From contig JAXGPX010000003.1 in the NCBI GenBank assembly GCA_040766745.1, forward strand, positions 62,001-126,000: 64,000 nt of DNA. The letters run 5' to 3'. This DNA is from JAXGPX01 sp040766745. GTDB taxonomy: Bacteria > Bacillota > Sulfobacillia > Fermentithermobacillales > Fermentithermobacillaceae. The position numbers and the translations under genes are program-made. Below the pieces are notes generated by a model. It did no database searches, had not been told where the DNA came from, and saw only the letters and a program-made list of their open reading frames with translations. This document shows positions 36,519 through 45,593 of the stretch, piece after piece (the stretch's first letter is position 1; every line of letters starts with the position of its first letter).

Positions 36519-36995
36519 ATGCTTAGGGCCGAATTGGTTAACCCATTTCTGGAAGGGGCTATCACGTTTTTTAAGCAGGAGCTGTCAGTCGAGATTTCAA
36601 GAGGCAGACCATGGATTAAAGAATGCCGGTCAACTTCACAAGAAATAAGTGTCCTCGTAGGAGTCACCGGAGAGGCCAAAGGGTTTGTCCTGTACTCAAT
36701 GAATGAACGTACTGCAAAGAACATTGCCTCTGCCATGCTGGGTAGCCCTGTGCCTTTATATGACCAGCTGGCAGAGTCGGCCCTAGGCGAAATGGGAAAC
36801 ATCATCACAGGCCAGGCAGCATCAAGGTTGGAACATTTGGGCTATGTCTGCAAACTGTCCCCTCCTGCTCTGATTACCGGTGAAGGCACCGTTGTCTCAA
36901 CCCTTGACATCAAGATGTTAGTAATACCGGTAGAGTTGGATTACCTGGGAATCGTCAATATATATGTTGCTCTAAAGGGAACTGCCATAACCTAG
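36519..36995 (+). CDS. CheX/CheC-type CheY-P phosphatase
   Basis: The 158-residue protein matches CheX. It has an N-terminal helix, strand pairs, and the active-site helix with E-x(2)-LGE-M-x-N (AESALGEMGNIITG), where Glu and Asn remove phosphate from CheY-P. AGGAGG eight bases before the ATG supports the start. No chemoreceptor or other chemotaxis gene is in the window, so it may serve another two-component phosphorelay. It converges on module C. Confidence 0.85.
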   Translation: MLRAELVNPFLEGAITFFKQELSVEISRGRPWIKECRSTSQEISVLVGVTGEAKGFVLYSMNERTAKNIASAMLGSPVPLYDQLAESALGEMGNIITGQAASRLEHLGYVCKLSPPALITGEGTVVSTLDIKMLVIPVELDYLGIVNIYVALKGTAIT

Positions 36996-37090
36996 CGCCG
37001 GTGTACACCCTGTTGTATTGCAAGCCGCAACAGAAACTTCCGGTTTATGCAACACCCTCACATCAACATAAAGGCCTGGGGATAATTTAC

Positions 37091-37125
37091 GGCAGGCAGC
37101 CAAACGCTTTTGAAGGCTGCCTGCC
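37091..37125. terminator. Hairpin between convergent cheX and module C
   Basis: GGCAGGCAGCC (37091-37101) and GGCTGCCTGCC (37115-37125) form a perfect 11-bp stem with a 13-base loop. It lies between convergent genes and may act in both directions, although no strong T-run follows. Confidence 0.55.
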
Positions 37126-37181
37126 ACCGAAACCGGAATCATACTCAAGCCGACACCAAACTGTACTGACCCGCACCAAGA

Positions 37182-37781
37182 CTACGCTATTTTCAAGAAA
37201 TCCTGAAGCAGGAACTGGAGCCTCCCTAGCAAGACGGAGATCCTGGTCATTACAGTGTTGCCGAAAGCCGCTCCAAACGCTACCAGCAAGAACACTCTTC
37301 CAACTGCAGTAGTGCCTTTCATGAACTGGCTCTTCAATGGGACTGTAAAGAAGAAGTAAGTAGTTACAGTAACCACGCCTATCACAAACAATATGTTATC
37401 AATGGTATTGAGCGAAAGGAATGTAGCTTGTATCTGGCTGAAGAATAGAGCAGGGCGCTTGGTGAAAACGTATCCTGCCCCTACCCCCACAAAGAACCCC
37501 ATTGGAATCCTTGCAAGCCAGGCCACAGGCTTTATGAACCTTGCGTACATCAGCAGGCCCAGCAGAATCGGAATGATCAGCCATATCTTCTTATCGGTTC
37601 CAATATCAACAGTAACAGCAGGTTTTATATAGTTGTGGAACGTCAACACAATGCCGTTTGCAGCAGTTATCGCAACCATAACCGTTTCCGAAAACCGGAA
37701 CAACTTGTTGTCTTTGTACAAGACCATGCTGTAAATGCAGATCGTGAAAAATGCTGCCATCCAAATCTGTAGCTGCTCCAT
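37182..37781 (-). CDS. Module C protein 4: six-helix membrane protein
   Basis: The 199-residue protein has six hydrophobic helices, ARIPMGFFVGVGAGYVF, and the C-terminal VAFGAAFGNTVMTRISVLLGRLQFLLQDFLKI segment, matching the fourth proteins of modules A and B. It overlaps the stop of protein 3 by one base. The function is unknown; its convergent neighbour cheX gives no direct clue. Confidence 0.8.
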   Translation of the reverse strand: MEQLQIWMAAFFTICIYSMVLYKDNKLFRFSETVMVAITAANGIVLTFHNYIKPAVTVDIGTDKKIWLIIPILLGLLMYARFIKPVAWLARIPMGFFVGVGAGYVFTKRPALFFSQIQATFLSLNTIDNILFVIGVVTVTTYFFFTVPLKSQFMKGTTAVGRVFLLVAFGAAFGNTVMTRISVLLGRLQFLLQDFLKIA

Positions 37782-38653
37782 TATGAAACGTCACCTCCTC
37801 GAGGCGATCCATGTGCGGATTTCCCGCGTTTCTTCTCACCAAGGAAATAACCTAAGTTGCCAAGGGCAATCAGAACAATAACGAGAATATGAGCAGCTGA
37901 TTGAGAGTCCATGCCTGTAATGGCTGCACCCGGATGCCCTAGAAGAAATTCATATTCAGCTGCGCCCCGAAGGCCGGCCAGAATTCCCTGATAATGTCCT
38001 GACGAGTAGAAAACCATTTCACTGGTAGTCTGAAGGGCAGTGGTTCCTACTGCATATGGTACACCTGTAGGGATTATTGCCATCTGCAATAGTTTCTCAC
38101 CTGGGCTAGGAACTACAGCAACCAAATTCAGGACAAGATCAGCCTGGGCCAAAGAGTTAAACCCCTTCATAATCGGGAACTTATCCAGAGAATCCCCGTT
38201 CATATCAGAGTAGGCAGATGCCTCCCAAAAATTGTCTACCATTTTTTTCATGAAGACGTCGCCGCCTGGCTTGTATCCGAGGTTTATCCAGTCGACACCG
38301 TATTCGGCACCCATTTGCTCAGCTACGTGTTCCGCAGCTATTTGAGAAACCATGGCACCTTCGTCAACTCCGGAGATCATTATGATCTTGCCGTCTTTCT
38401 CTAAGACGTGCTTGAAGATGCAAACTACTTGCGGGTTCATCTCAACAATACAGTCTGTACGGTAGTTGATTACCAAAAGCACAGTGCCGCCTTGCGGAAG
38501 CTTATCTACAGTAGCAAAGAAATCTTCAGCTTCCTTACCAACCTTGATTGGAAGCCCCCAGGGCTTCACGATGGGCATAGCCACAACAAGAATCAAGATA
38601 ATATAGTAGATCCTGCGGTCAAGATTTGCTAAGCGGTCCCATATACTCATCAT
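37781..38653 (-). CDS. Module C protein 3: membrane-anchored alpha/beta protein
   Basis: The 290-residue protein is the longest of the three copies, partly from a charged C-terminal tail after the last helix (GEKKRGKSAHGSPRGG). It keeps the N-terminal helix with VKPWGLPIKVG, a GGTVLLVINY strand, GAAEYEFL and GMDSQSAAHILVIVLIALGNLGYFL. The soluble domain lies between about residues 42 and 225. The function is unknown. Confidence 0.8.
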   Translation of the reverse strand: MMSIWDRLANLDRRIYYIILILVVAMPIVKPWGLPIKVGKEAEDFFATVDKLPQGGTVLLVINYRTDCIVEMNPQVVCIFKHVLEKDGKIIMISGVDEGAMVSQIAAEHVAEQMGAEYGVDWINLGYKPGGDVFMKKMVDNFWEASAYSDMNGDSLDKFPIMKGFNSLAQADLVLNLVAVVPSPGEKLLQMAIIPTGVPYAVGTTALQTTSEMVFYSSGHYQGILAGLRGAAEYEFLLGHPGAAITGMDSQSAAHILVIVLIALGNLGYFLGEKKRGKSAHGSPRGGDVS

Positions 38654-38661
38654 GTCACCTC

Positions 38662-39276
38662 CTATTCACCTACAGATGCGTATGGCCGTTCCAACCCGAA
38701 GAGGATTCTAATTGCGGTAATAAAAGAACCAAGGTAAGCACTGAGAACGACTGCTCTCTGGGCCGAGGTGTTTGGAATTCTCATGATCCAGTTAGTTGCA
38801 GTGCCAAAGAACGGGAAAATGACCTCGCCTAAAGGGGCCCTTCCCAGAAGGACGATCGCGGCTGCGCCTAGTAAAATGGCAGCATCCCGCGTCTTTGCCC
38901 GGAACGCTCTGTAAGCCGCTGATACTATATAGAAGGCAAGTACTGAGTAAAACGTGGCTCCAAGGGGAACCTCTGTAGCCTCGAAAATCCACGCGTAGAG
39001 CTTGTGGGTAGGCCCCGTCAAAAGGCCCAGTGCCAGATAACCATAAGTAAGGACTATCATAAGAACTGACAAATCCCAATCTTGGCCCTTTCTCCGAATA
39101 TTCCTGGCATGGACGCTTGTAAGGTTAACAAGGCCAACGCAGCATACCACTGCAGTGCCTAGAATATACCACTTATCAATCTCATCACTGACCTTGGGCA
39201 TGAATGTAAAAAATACGCTAAGTACAAGCAATACGACAGTAGCGACTGTCAGGTAAAATGGCAAGGAAGTTTTCAT
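38662..39276 (-). CDS. Module C protein 2: polytopic membrane protein
   Basis: The 204-residue protein has about six hydrophobic segments and shares AFRAKTRDA, VLLGRAPLGEVIF, TNWIMRIPN and IRILFGLERPY with the second proteins of modules A and B. Eight bp separate it from protein 3. The function is unknown. Confidence 0.8.
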   Translation of the reverse strand: MKTSLPFYLTVATVVLLVLSVFFTFMPKVSDEIDKWYILGTAVVCCVGLVNLTSVHARNIRRKGQDWDLSVLMIVLTYGYLALGLLTGPTHKLYAWIFEATEVPLGATFYSVLAFYIVSAAYRAFRAKTRDAAILLGAAAIVLLGRAPLGEVIFPFFGTATNWIMRIPNTSAQRAVVLSAYLGSFITAIRILFGLERPYASVGE

Positions 39277-39293
39277 AGACTTTCACCCCTTTC

Positions 39294-40076
39294 CTACCAA
39301 TTAAGGATATTGTTCAAGGGACCTACCGCTCCGGCACTTTTCAAAAGAGCCCCCAACACAATAAGGCCTGCGACAAAGAACTTGCCCCAGTCTTCTGCAA
39401 CAATTGTGGCCACCCGAACAGGGTCTTTTGTGAGGTATGCAGCGGCTGCAAACATCTCGTCACCTATCAACGCGTAGTCGCACGCAGCCACAAAGAAAGG
39501 AATCTGGGTAATTGCTGCAGTACCCCCAACCTGAATTGCACCTGCCTGATTGGCCGCTTCAGCATACATCAAAGCATCAAAGGCGAAGTTGCCTATCATG
39601 ATATTTGTAGCTACCTGCTCCTTGAACATCAGCCCAACAATACCCAATGCATAGCCAAAATAGTGATCTGAAAACCAACGTACGTCGTCTGGACGGAAAC
39701 TTTCGGCCTTCCCTTCCGAGACATATGCCTGGCGGACAATTTCCTGCATGATCGGATATACCCCTGAATATGGGACGCACACTATCAATCGGGTATCATA
39801 CCGGGCAGTCATCTTCGCAACCTCTGAAAGAACCGCCATAGATGCAAGGAGCTGAGGCTCATCAAACCCCCCGCTGCCCGGCAGATAGAAGACAGGCCTA
39901 TTCATCTCAGTTGCCCTGCCTATGCCTTCTTCAATGGCATCTAGACCGGGTATTCTGCGGATATCCCAGCCTTTGTGGCCTTGCTTTGCTCTGTTGAGAA
40001 TATAGGCAACAGATAGGGTCAGCAAAACAACAAAGACAAAGTCAAATCCCATTCCCTCTTTCAACAAATAGCTCAC
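39294..40076 (-). CDS. Module C protein 1 (DUF6754-like membrane protein)
   Basis: The 260-residue protein has an N-terminal helix (about 11-26), RRIPGLDAIEEGIGRATEMNRP, an AACDYALIGDEMFAAAAYLTKDP segment near 197-219 and a C-terminal helix. It is the first gene of module C. The same motifs head modules A and B, so the gene order protein 1-2-3-4 is identical in all three. The function is unknown. Confidence 0.8.
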   Translation of the reverse strand: MSYLLKEGMGFDFVFVVLLTLSVAYILNRAKQGHKGWDIRRIPGLDAIEEGIGRATEMNRPVFYLPGSGGFDEPQLLASMAVLSEVAKMTARYDTRLIVCVPYSGVYPIMQEIVRQAYVSEGKAESFRPDDVRWFSDHYFGYALGIVGLMFKEQVATNIMIGNFAFDALMYAEAANQAGAIQVGGTAAITQIPFFVAACDYALIGDEMFAAAAYLTKDPVRVATIVAEDWGKFFVAGLIVLGALLKSAGAVGPLNNILNW

Positions 40077-40512
40077 CTCCGAGGATTCGAAGTTTTTCGG
40101 ATCTGTGTTACGGACCTGTTAGCCGTTTGGTGCCAGTTGGAGCTACTCGTAACCCCAAAACACAACCGTCTGAAATCACCTCCTGTCAGTGGCAGGCTTG
40201 CAAGACACTCTTGTCACCAAGATCCATACATTCACGTAACGGGTGCGATGTTATTGCGTATCACTTCTACAATGTTTCCAACTTGAGCGGTCAGACATCA
40301 TACTACCTGATGCCTTGGTTGTGTTTATTCGACCCGTCTATGGATTTTCCCTTCTGTAGAAAGCATTGATTTCTAATAATTCGCAAGATTCCCCTAACGC
40401 GATCCGAGATTCAGTCAAGATACCACTTCTGTTCAATATGAATGCACCAAGATTTCCCTATTGAGTGTCAACGGACTACGATTCTTTCACCTCTTTGCTG
40501 TGAATGGTCGGC
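40077..40512. other. Gene-poor region upstream of module C
   Basis: No gene is supported. It should hold the module C promoter. I see no copy of the TTGTATACAA palindrome found before the module A operon, so module C is probably regulated differently. The 171-bp repeat element begins at its right end. Confidence 0.45.
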
Positions 40513-41016
40513 CTTGATACTGGGTACTGGCATTAGCCGGTGGATTCTAGTACCAGGTTTGGCTGAAACCTGGCGGGTTTTGATACCAGGTGTGGCCCGA
40601 AGGTGGTCGATTCTGGTGCCGGGTTGGGCTGAACCTGGCCGGTTTTGGGGCCAATAAGGCCTCCGTGAGAACATAAACAGGGGCTTTTTTGCTGAATTTG
40701 GGCTGAGGTGGTCGATTTTAGTACCAGGTTTGGCTGAAACCTGGCCGATTTTGGTACCACGTTTGGGCCGAAGGTGGTCGATTCTGGTGCCGGGTTGGGC
40801 TGAACCTGGCCGGTTTTGGGGCCAATAAGGCCTCCGTGAGAACATAAACAGGGGCTTTTTTGCTGAATTTGGGCTGAGGTGGTCGATTCTAGTACCAGGT
40901 TTGGCTGAAACCTGGCCGATTTTGGTACCACGTTTGGGCCGAAGGTGGTCGATTCTGGTACCGGGTTGGGCTGAAACCTGGCCGGTTTTGGGGCCAGTAA
41001 TGCTTTTAGAGGGGGT
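40513..41016 (-). repeat. 171-bp-unit intergenic repeat element, copy 2 (inverted)
   Basis: AGTACCAGGTTTGGCTG recurs at 40549, 40720 and 40891, an exact 171-bp period. The ends match those of copy 1 at 32159-32489 read in reverse: CTTGATACTGGGTACTGGCATTA at the left and CCAGTAATGCTTTTAGAGGGGG at the right. The element is longer than copy 1 by about one unit. Units contain hairpins such as CCAGGTTT-GGCTG-AAACCTGG. Confidence 0.85.
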
Positions 41017-41232
41017 CCGAATTGCTTTGTAATTGAGCCTATTGGGGAAGATGTTCAGCTGCTGGCTTGATTGTTGATTTCTTCAACGATATTTGTTTCA
41101 TAACATAAACTCTCCGTGCTTCTTTGGTGCTCAAGAGAATGTCTTCTCCTCTCATCATGGTAACATTTTCTCAGTCCGCACCCCCCGAGGTGACAATATC
41201 ACTCTCTGGTAACACAGAATTTCCCTATTGCA

Positions 41233-41668
41233 TTGACAATCTGACACTGGCTGTGCTAGCATCAGTAAAATTAATCAGGTTCAGGCGATGATCGGGACTA
41301 GTAAGCGCAAACCGCCGGGACAGCGAATCAGGAACAGTGAGAGCCTGAAGGCCGTAAGGAGCGACCGAATGGACCCGTGAGCAGCAGTTCCCAACGCATG
41401 TCATGCATGCCGCCCAAGCGTACGAGTAATCGTGCGGATGCAGCATACGCAAGTAGGTTCTGCCGGAACCCCACCGGTAACAGGGGAGGATATAAGGGCT
41501 GCAAATGAGCATCCCCGTATCCGAAATGAGTGGCATCGCGGCCCGCAAGCCACGTTCACAGGTCTATTGCAATTTGGCCATGGTCGAATGTGGTTTTGCA
41601 GGGGCAGGCGATTCAACTGAGGTGGCACCACGGCTATTACCCGTCCTCTTAACAGAGGGCGGGTTTTT
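41233..41668 (+). promoter_or_regulatory. Tryptophan T-box riboswitch with promoter and terminator
   Basis: A promoter TTGACA (41233-41238) with TAGCAT (41257-41262, 18-bp spacer) precedes a T-box leader. In stem I the AGTA side (41300-41303) faces GAA-TGG-A, closed by CGGG (41293-41296) with CCCG (41374-41377). The specifier codon is TGG (41370-41372), which is Trp. The conserved T-box sequence TGAGGTGGCACCACGG is at 41618-41633. The terminator is CCCGTCCTCT/AGAGGGCGGG (41640-41663) followed by five T. Uncharged tRNA-Trp should allow read-through into trpB and serK. Confidence 0.88.
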
Positions 41669-41751
41669 GCTTATGTGCAGGCTTGGGGCCGACGGCTCCA
41701 CACAAACCCAAGTGCATATGCAGACTCCCAAGAAGGAAGGAGATAACTAAA

Positions 41752-43161
41752 ATGAAAGAGCATCTGACAGATCCAGAAAGAATCAAGTTTAACCTTGACG
41801 AAAAGGATATGCCTACAGCCTGGTACAACATTCTGGCCGATTTGCCATTTGGCATGGCCCCTCCCCTTAACCCAAAAACGCTGGAGCCAGTTACCCGTAA
41901 GGAACTAGCTGCGATTTTCCCTGACTCCGTTGCCGAACAAGAAACTTCAATGCAGCCTGTCATCGACATTCCAGGCGAAGTCCTGGATATCTACAGGTTG
42001 TGGAGGCCAACGCCTCTAATCAGGGCAAAGCGGCTTGAGGAAGCCCTGGACACTCCAGCCAGAATCTATTTCAAGTACGAAGGAACAAGCCCTGTAGGCA
42101 GCCATAAGCCAAACACAGCTGTAGCCCAGGCATATTACAACAAGAAAGACGGTACCAGGCGTCTGTCGACTGAAACCGGAGCAGGCCAATGGGGTTCGGC
42201 CCTATCAATGTCATGTGCTTTCTTTGGACTTGAGTGCACTGTATACATGGTAAAAGCAAGTTACCATCAAAAGCCATACAGAAGATCGTTAATGCAGACT
42301 TTTGGCGCTAATGTTATACCAAGTCCAAGCAATACAACCGTCTCAGGACGGTCTGTTCTGGCAAAGGATCCAGGCTCCCCTGGCAGTCTGGGCATAGCAA
42401 TAAGCGAAGCAGTAGAAGACGCAGTCAGTAACCCTGGAACCAAGTATTCGCTTGGAAGTGTTCTCAACCACGTACTTCTGCACCAAACAGTAATCGGCCT
42501 GGAAGCCAGGCTCCAAATGGAAATGGCAAGCGAGACTCCCGATACAATAATCGCGTGTGCCGGCGGCGGCAGCAATTTTGGCGGCCTTGCCTTCCCTTTC
42601 CTTGAACCTGCCCTGAAAAGCCACACTCCAGGCCTCCATGCGCCAAAGATCATAGCAGTGGAACCGGAAGCATGCCCGACTTTGACAAAAGGCGTGTATG
42701 CCTACGATTACGGCGACTGTGCAGGAATGGTTCCGGCATTGAAAATGCATACCCTGGGACACGATTTTGTCCCGCCGGGAATTCACGCCGGAGGCCTGCG
42801 GTATCACGGTATGTCTCCGATTATAAGCGCACTTCTCAACGAAGGGCTCATAACTGCAAGGGCAGTAAAACAACTTGAAGTATTCGAGGCGGCCCAATTG
42901 TTCGCCAGAACAGAGGGGATCATCCCTGCGCCTGAATCAGCTCACGCAATTCGTGTGGCCATGGACATTGCAGCAGAGTCCAGAAACACAGGAAAAGAGA
43001 AAGTGATTTTGTTTGGATTAAGCGGCCATGGCTACTTTGACATGAGCGCTTACGATGGATACAGGAACGGGATGCTTGAGGACGTCGTCTATCCTCAATC
43101 GGAAATCAATGAGGCACTGGCCAGACTACCCAGGACGCCATTGCAATCCCATGCCAATTGA
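41752..43161 (+). CDS. trpB: TrpB2-type tryptophan synthase beta chain
   Basis: The 469-residue PLP enzyme matches the TrpB2 (TrpB-like, TIGR01415) group. It has the RPTPLIRAKRLEEAL segment, the PLP lysine in SPVGSHKPNTAVAQA, GAGQWGSALS and CAGGGSNFGG for phosphate binding. TrpB2 proteins work without a TrpA partner, condensing indole with serine or, in studied archaeal enzymes, O-phosphoserine. No trpA is nearby. AAGGAAGGAG precedes the ATG at 41752. Expression is under a Trp T-box, and a SerK-like gene follows 19 bp downstream. Confidence 0.9.
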   Translation: MKEHLTDPERIKFNLDEKDMPTAWYNILADLPFGMAPPLNPKTLEPVTRKELAAIFPDSVAEQETSMQPVIDIPGEVLDIYRLWRPTPLIRAKRLEEALDTPARIYFKYEGTSPVGSHKPNTAVAQAYYNKKDGTRRLSTETGAGQWGSALSMSCAFFGLECTVYMVKASYHQKPYRRSLMQTFGANVIPSPSNTTVSGRSVLAKDPGSPGSLGIAISEAVEDAVSNPGTKYSLGSVLNHVLLHQTVIGLEARLQMEMASETPDTIIACAGGGSNFGGLAFPFLEPALKSHTPGLHAPKIIAVEPEACPTLTKGVYAYDYGDCAGMVPALKMHTLGHDFVPPGIHAGGLRYHGMSPIISALLNEGLITARAVKQLEVFEAAQLFARTEGIIPAPESAHAIRVAMDIAAESRNTGKEKVILFGLSGHGYFDMSAYDGYRNGMLEDVVYPQSEINEALARLPRTPLQSHAN

Positions 43162-43180
43162 GAGAAGGAGGAAAGGCTGT

Positions 43181-43654
43181 ATGAATCGCGACTCCAAACT
43201 TGACAGCCAATGCTGCTACACTCTAGCTCTAATCGACTGCAGCAGGCTGAGGCCTCACGAAGAAACTGACAAATCGAGAATAGAAGAACTTGCTTCTGAG
43301 ATATCCGGTGAAGGCGTGCTTAAGTACCCAGTAATTGTTGACAAAGCCTCTATGGTTATCCTGGATGGCCATCACAGGGCCACAGTTCTAGCCAAACTCG
43401 GGTGCAAATTTGTGCCTGCATACCTTGTAGACTATTATGACGAGAACATTCAGGTATCAAACTGGAGCAATGTCAAGGGAACCGAAACATGCATGAGCAT
43501 AGTAACTAAGGAAAGCGTCGTTTCAGCCGCTTTGACAGGCCACCTATTCCCCCCGAAAACCTCACGGCACATATGGCCATGGCACCGGCAAGCACACCCT
43601 ATGCCAATTAGGGTTCTACAGGAGCTAGCTTCTTGCACACAGTCCTGGCGTTAG
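43181..43654 (+). CDS. ParB/SerK-like protein, putative free L-serine kinase
   Basis: The 157-residue product has the ParB/sulfiredoxin-like fold features of SerK-type serine kinases: LKYPVIVDKASMVILDGHHR (DGHHR near residues 62-66), LGCKFVPAYLVDYYDENIQV, and a C-terminal LFPPKTSRH. SerK phosphorylates free serine to O-phospho-L-serine. AGAAGGAGG precedes the ATG. It is shorter than archaeal SerK. The position 19 bp after trpB2, under the same T-box, supports supply of phosphoserine to TrpB2. The kinase activity itself is inferred. Confidence 0.72.
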   Translation: MNRDSKLDSQCCYTLALIDCSRLRPHEETDKSRIEELASEISGEGVLKYPVIVDKASMVILDGHHRATVLAKLGCKFVPAYLVDYYDENIQVSNWSNVKGTETCMSIVTKESVVSAALTGHLFPPKTSRHIWPWHRQAHPMPIRVLQELASCTQSWR

Positions 43655-43840
43655 CAAAACCAATACGTTCACATACCAGGGAGTTTGGCAAGATTATTCA
43701 AAAAAAGGCCAACATAAAGGAAAACCCATGAGCAGCGTAGAAGAGTTACAGGTGTTAAATATCAAAGCGAAGTCATAAGCGATCATTCTAAATTTTGATG
43801 GTTGTAAGGGACCGACCCGGGGAGACTGCCTGAGCCGAAC

Positions 43841-45439
43841 ATGAACTGGCAATTTACTCCATATGTGATACCGTTGCTCCTTTCTGCTCTGTTAGGTGGA
43901 GGAGTAGCCCTCAGTGCCTGGAAACGGCGGAATATCCCGGGGGCTGTCCCTTTGTTTTGGTTAGCCGTGAGCACCGCTTCCTGGGCGGTTTTCAATATCA
44001 TGGAACTCTCATCGCCCAATATCAATCAGAAGATACTATTCTCGAATGTTGAATACATTTTCATTGTATCAATCCCGGTACTCTGGGTTCTGTTTGCTCT
44101 CGACTATTCAGGCCTCGACGTTGGCCCCCATTCCAGCCGGCAAAGATTGGCCATGCTATCTATCGTACCGGCAGTAACGCTAGCCCTGGTCTGGTCAAAC
44201 CAATGGCATGGCCTTATACGTAGAGAAGTCGCCATGAACATGGCCGGCCCATTCTTGAGACTTCAGAAAACTTACGGGCCATGGTTCTGGATCCATACTG
44301 CCTACTCCTATGCCCTGATTGCATTTGGATCTCTGGTTATCGGCCACACAGTGTTTACCCCTTCGCAAATCTACCGTTCACAAGCAATAATCTTGATGGT
44401 AGGAGCAACCATACCCTTAATAGCAAACATAGCATACCTTATAGGCAGGGGTGACGCTTTTCTGGGGTTCGATATTACTATAACTGCCATGGCTGTCTCT
44501 GCTGGGCTTTTTGAAATCGGGATAGCCAAAACCGGCCTGATGTCTATTATGAGAATTGCAAGAGAGTATGTGCTGGATGAAATAGACAACGTAGTCATTG
44601 TTACAGATACTGAAAATCGGATAGTGGATCTGAACCTGGCTGCCCAGAGCCTTCTGGGCACATCAATGTCCAAAGCTGTAGGCCAGGATATCAGCGAAGC
44701 ATTTGGATCAATTGAAGGGCTTCCGAGCCCTGAGCATGCTACACTGAACCCGCTCTTAACCCAGCCTTTGGGGCCTTCAGTTCAAATTTCCTGCGAAATA
44801 CCTTTCATTGTGCAAGGAGAACAGAGGTTCTACGACATCAGGATTTCCCCACTGAACACCGGGAGCAAAGCTCCCCGCGGCAAACTGATTACTGCCAAGG
44901 ATATTAGCAACCATAAGAGGACTTATCAAACTCTGGAGCACCTGCAGCACGAGCTAAGGGAGCAAGCCATACGCGATCCTCTTACCGGACTGTATAACCG
45001 GCGAGGCCTTGCCGAATCCCTCCTGACAAACATAGAAGCATATAAGGAGACAAGCACGTCTGTATCAGTTGTAATGACAGACATAAACGGGTTCAAGGAA
45101 GTAAATGACCGTTACGGACACTATACCGGTGACCAAGTACTCAAACAGATAGCAGACATCCTTCAAGAACTATGCAAACCCTCAGGCATCGCTGTACGTT
45201 ACGGCGGCGATGAGTTTGTGCTGATAATACCAGACAGCCAGGTCCAAGGAGAGGAGATTTCTCCAATCATAAAAGATGCAATTGACAAATGGAATGAGGG
45301 CAACTCGTTGATACAAGTACCGATTACCATGGCTATCGGAGTAGCCCGCTTCTTCCCTTACTCTAGCACTCCTGTTGAAGCATGCCTTCGCAAGGCAGAC
45401 TCTCTTATGTACAAAAACAAACAGTCTTGGAGACATTAA
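43841..45439 (+). CDS. Membrane PAS-GGDEF diguanylate cyclase
   Basis: The 532-residue protein has an N-terminal region with seven hydrophobic helices (about 5-225, HisKA_7TM-like), a PAS domain (about 230-350) and a C-terminal GGDEF domain (about 365-530) with DPLTGLYNRRGL and an intact RYGGDEFVLIIPD active site. It should make cyclic di-GMP at the membrane in response to a signal. The residues before GGDEF do not form an RxxD inhibitory site. The Tad pilus and exopolysaccharide genes downstream are plausible outputs. It converges on the tpl gene. Confidence 0.9.
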   Translation: MNWQFTPYVIPLLLSALLGGGVALSAWKRRNIPGAVPLFWLAVSTASWAVFNIMELSSPNINQKILFSNVEYIFIVSIPVLWVLFALDYSGLDVGPHSSRQRLAMLSIVPAVTLALVWSNQWHGLIRREVAMNMAGPFLRLQKTYGPWFWIHTAYSYALIAFGSLVIGHTVFTPSQIYRSQAIILMVGATIPLIANIAYLIGRGDAFLGFDITITAMAVSAGLFEIGIAKTGLMSIMRIAREYVLDEIDNVVIVTDTENRIVDLNLAAQSLLGTSMSKAVGQDISEAFGSIEGLPSPEHATLNPLLTQPLGPSVQISCEIPFIVQGEQRFYDIRISPLNTGSKAPRGKLITAKDISNHKRTYQTLEHLQHELREQAIRDPLTGLYNRRGLAESLLTNIEAYKETSTSVSVVMTDINGFKEVNDRYGHYTGDQVLKQIADILQELCKPSGIAVRYGGDEFVLIIPDSQVQGEEISPIIKDAIDKWNEGNSLIQVPITMAIGVARFFPYSSTPVEACLRKADSLMYKNKQSWRH

Positions 45440-45470
45440 AGGGCGTTCAGCCGTAGTCGGCCTCGCCCTT
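45439..45470. terminator. Hairpin between convergent GGDEF and tpl genes
   Basis: AAGGGCG (45439-45445) pairs with CGCCCTT (45464-45470). There is no T-run, so this is a weak candidate for a bidirectional terminator. Confidence 0.35.
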
Positions 45471-45593
45471 CAATGTTGCAAGTCTCCAGTCGCACTCGCA
45501 CGTTCTATATGAAAACGGTGGCTGCTTCCTTTCGGCCGGCCAAGTTTAAGCCGGTATGCAGAGATTTTCTGCAAACTACTTCTCTGCCGGCTG

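Noticed and set aside
40468..40931. Overlapping open frames in repeat copy 2
   Set aside because: Two different frames are open over the same units, and 171 is divisible by three, so openness is automatic once one unit is open.
40549..40985. Possible CRISPR array
   Set aside because: The units are 171 bp with no unique spacers, and no cas genes are present.
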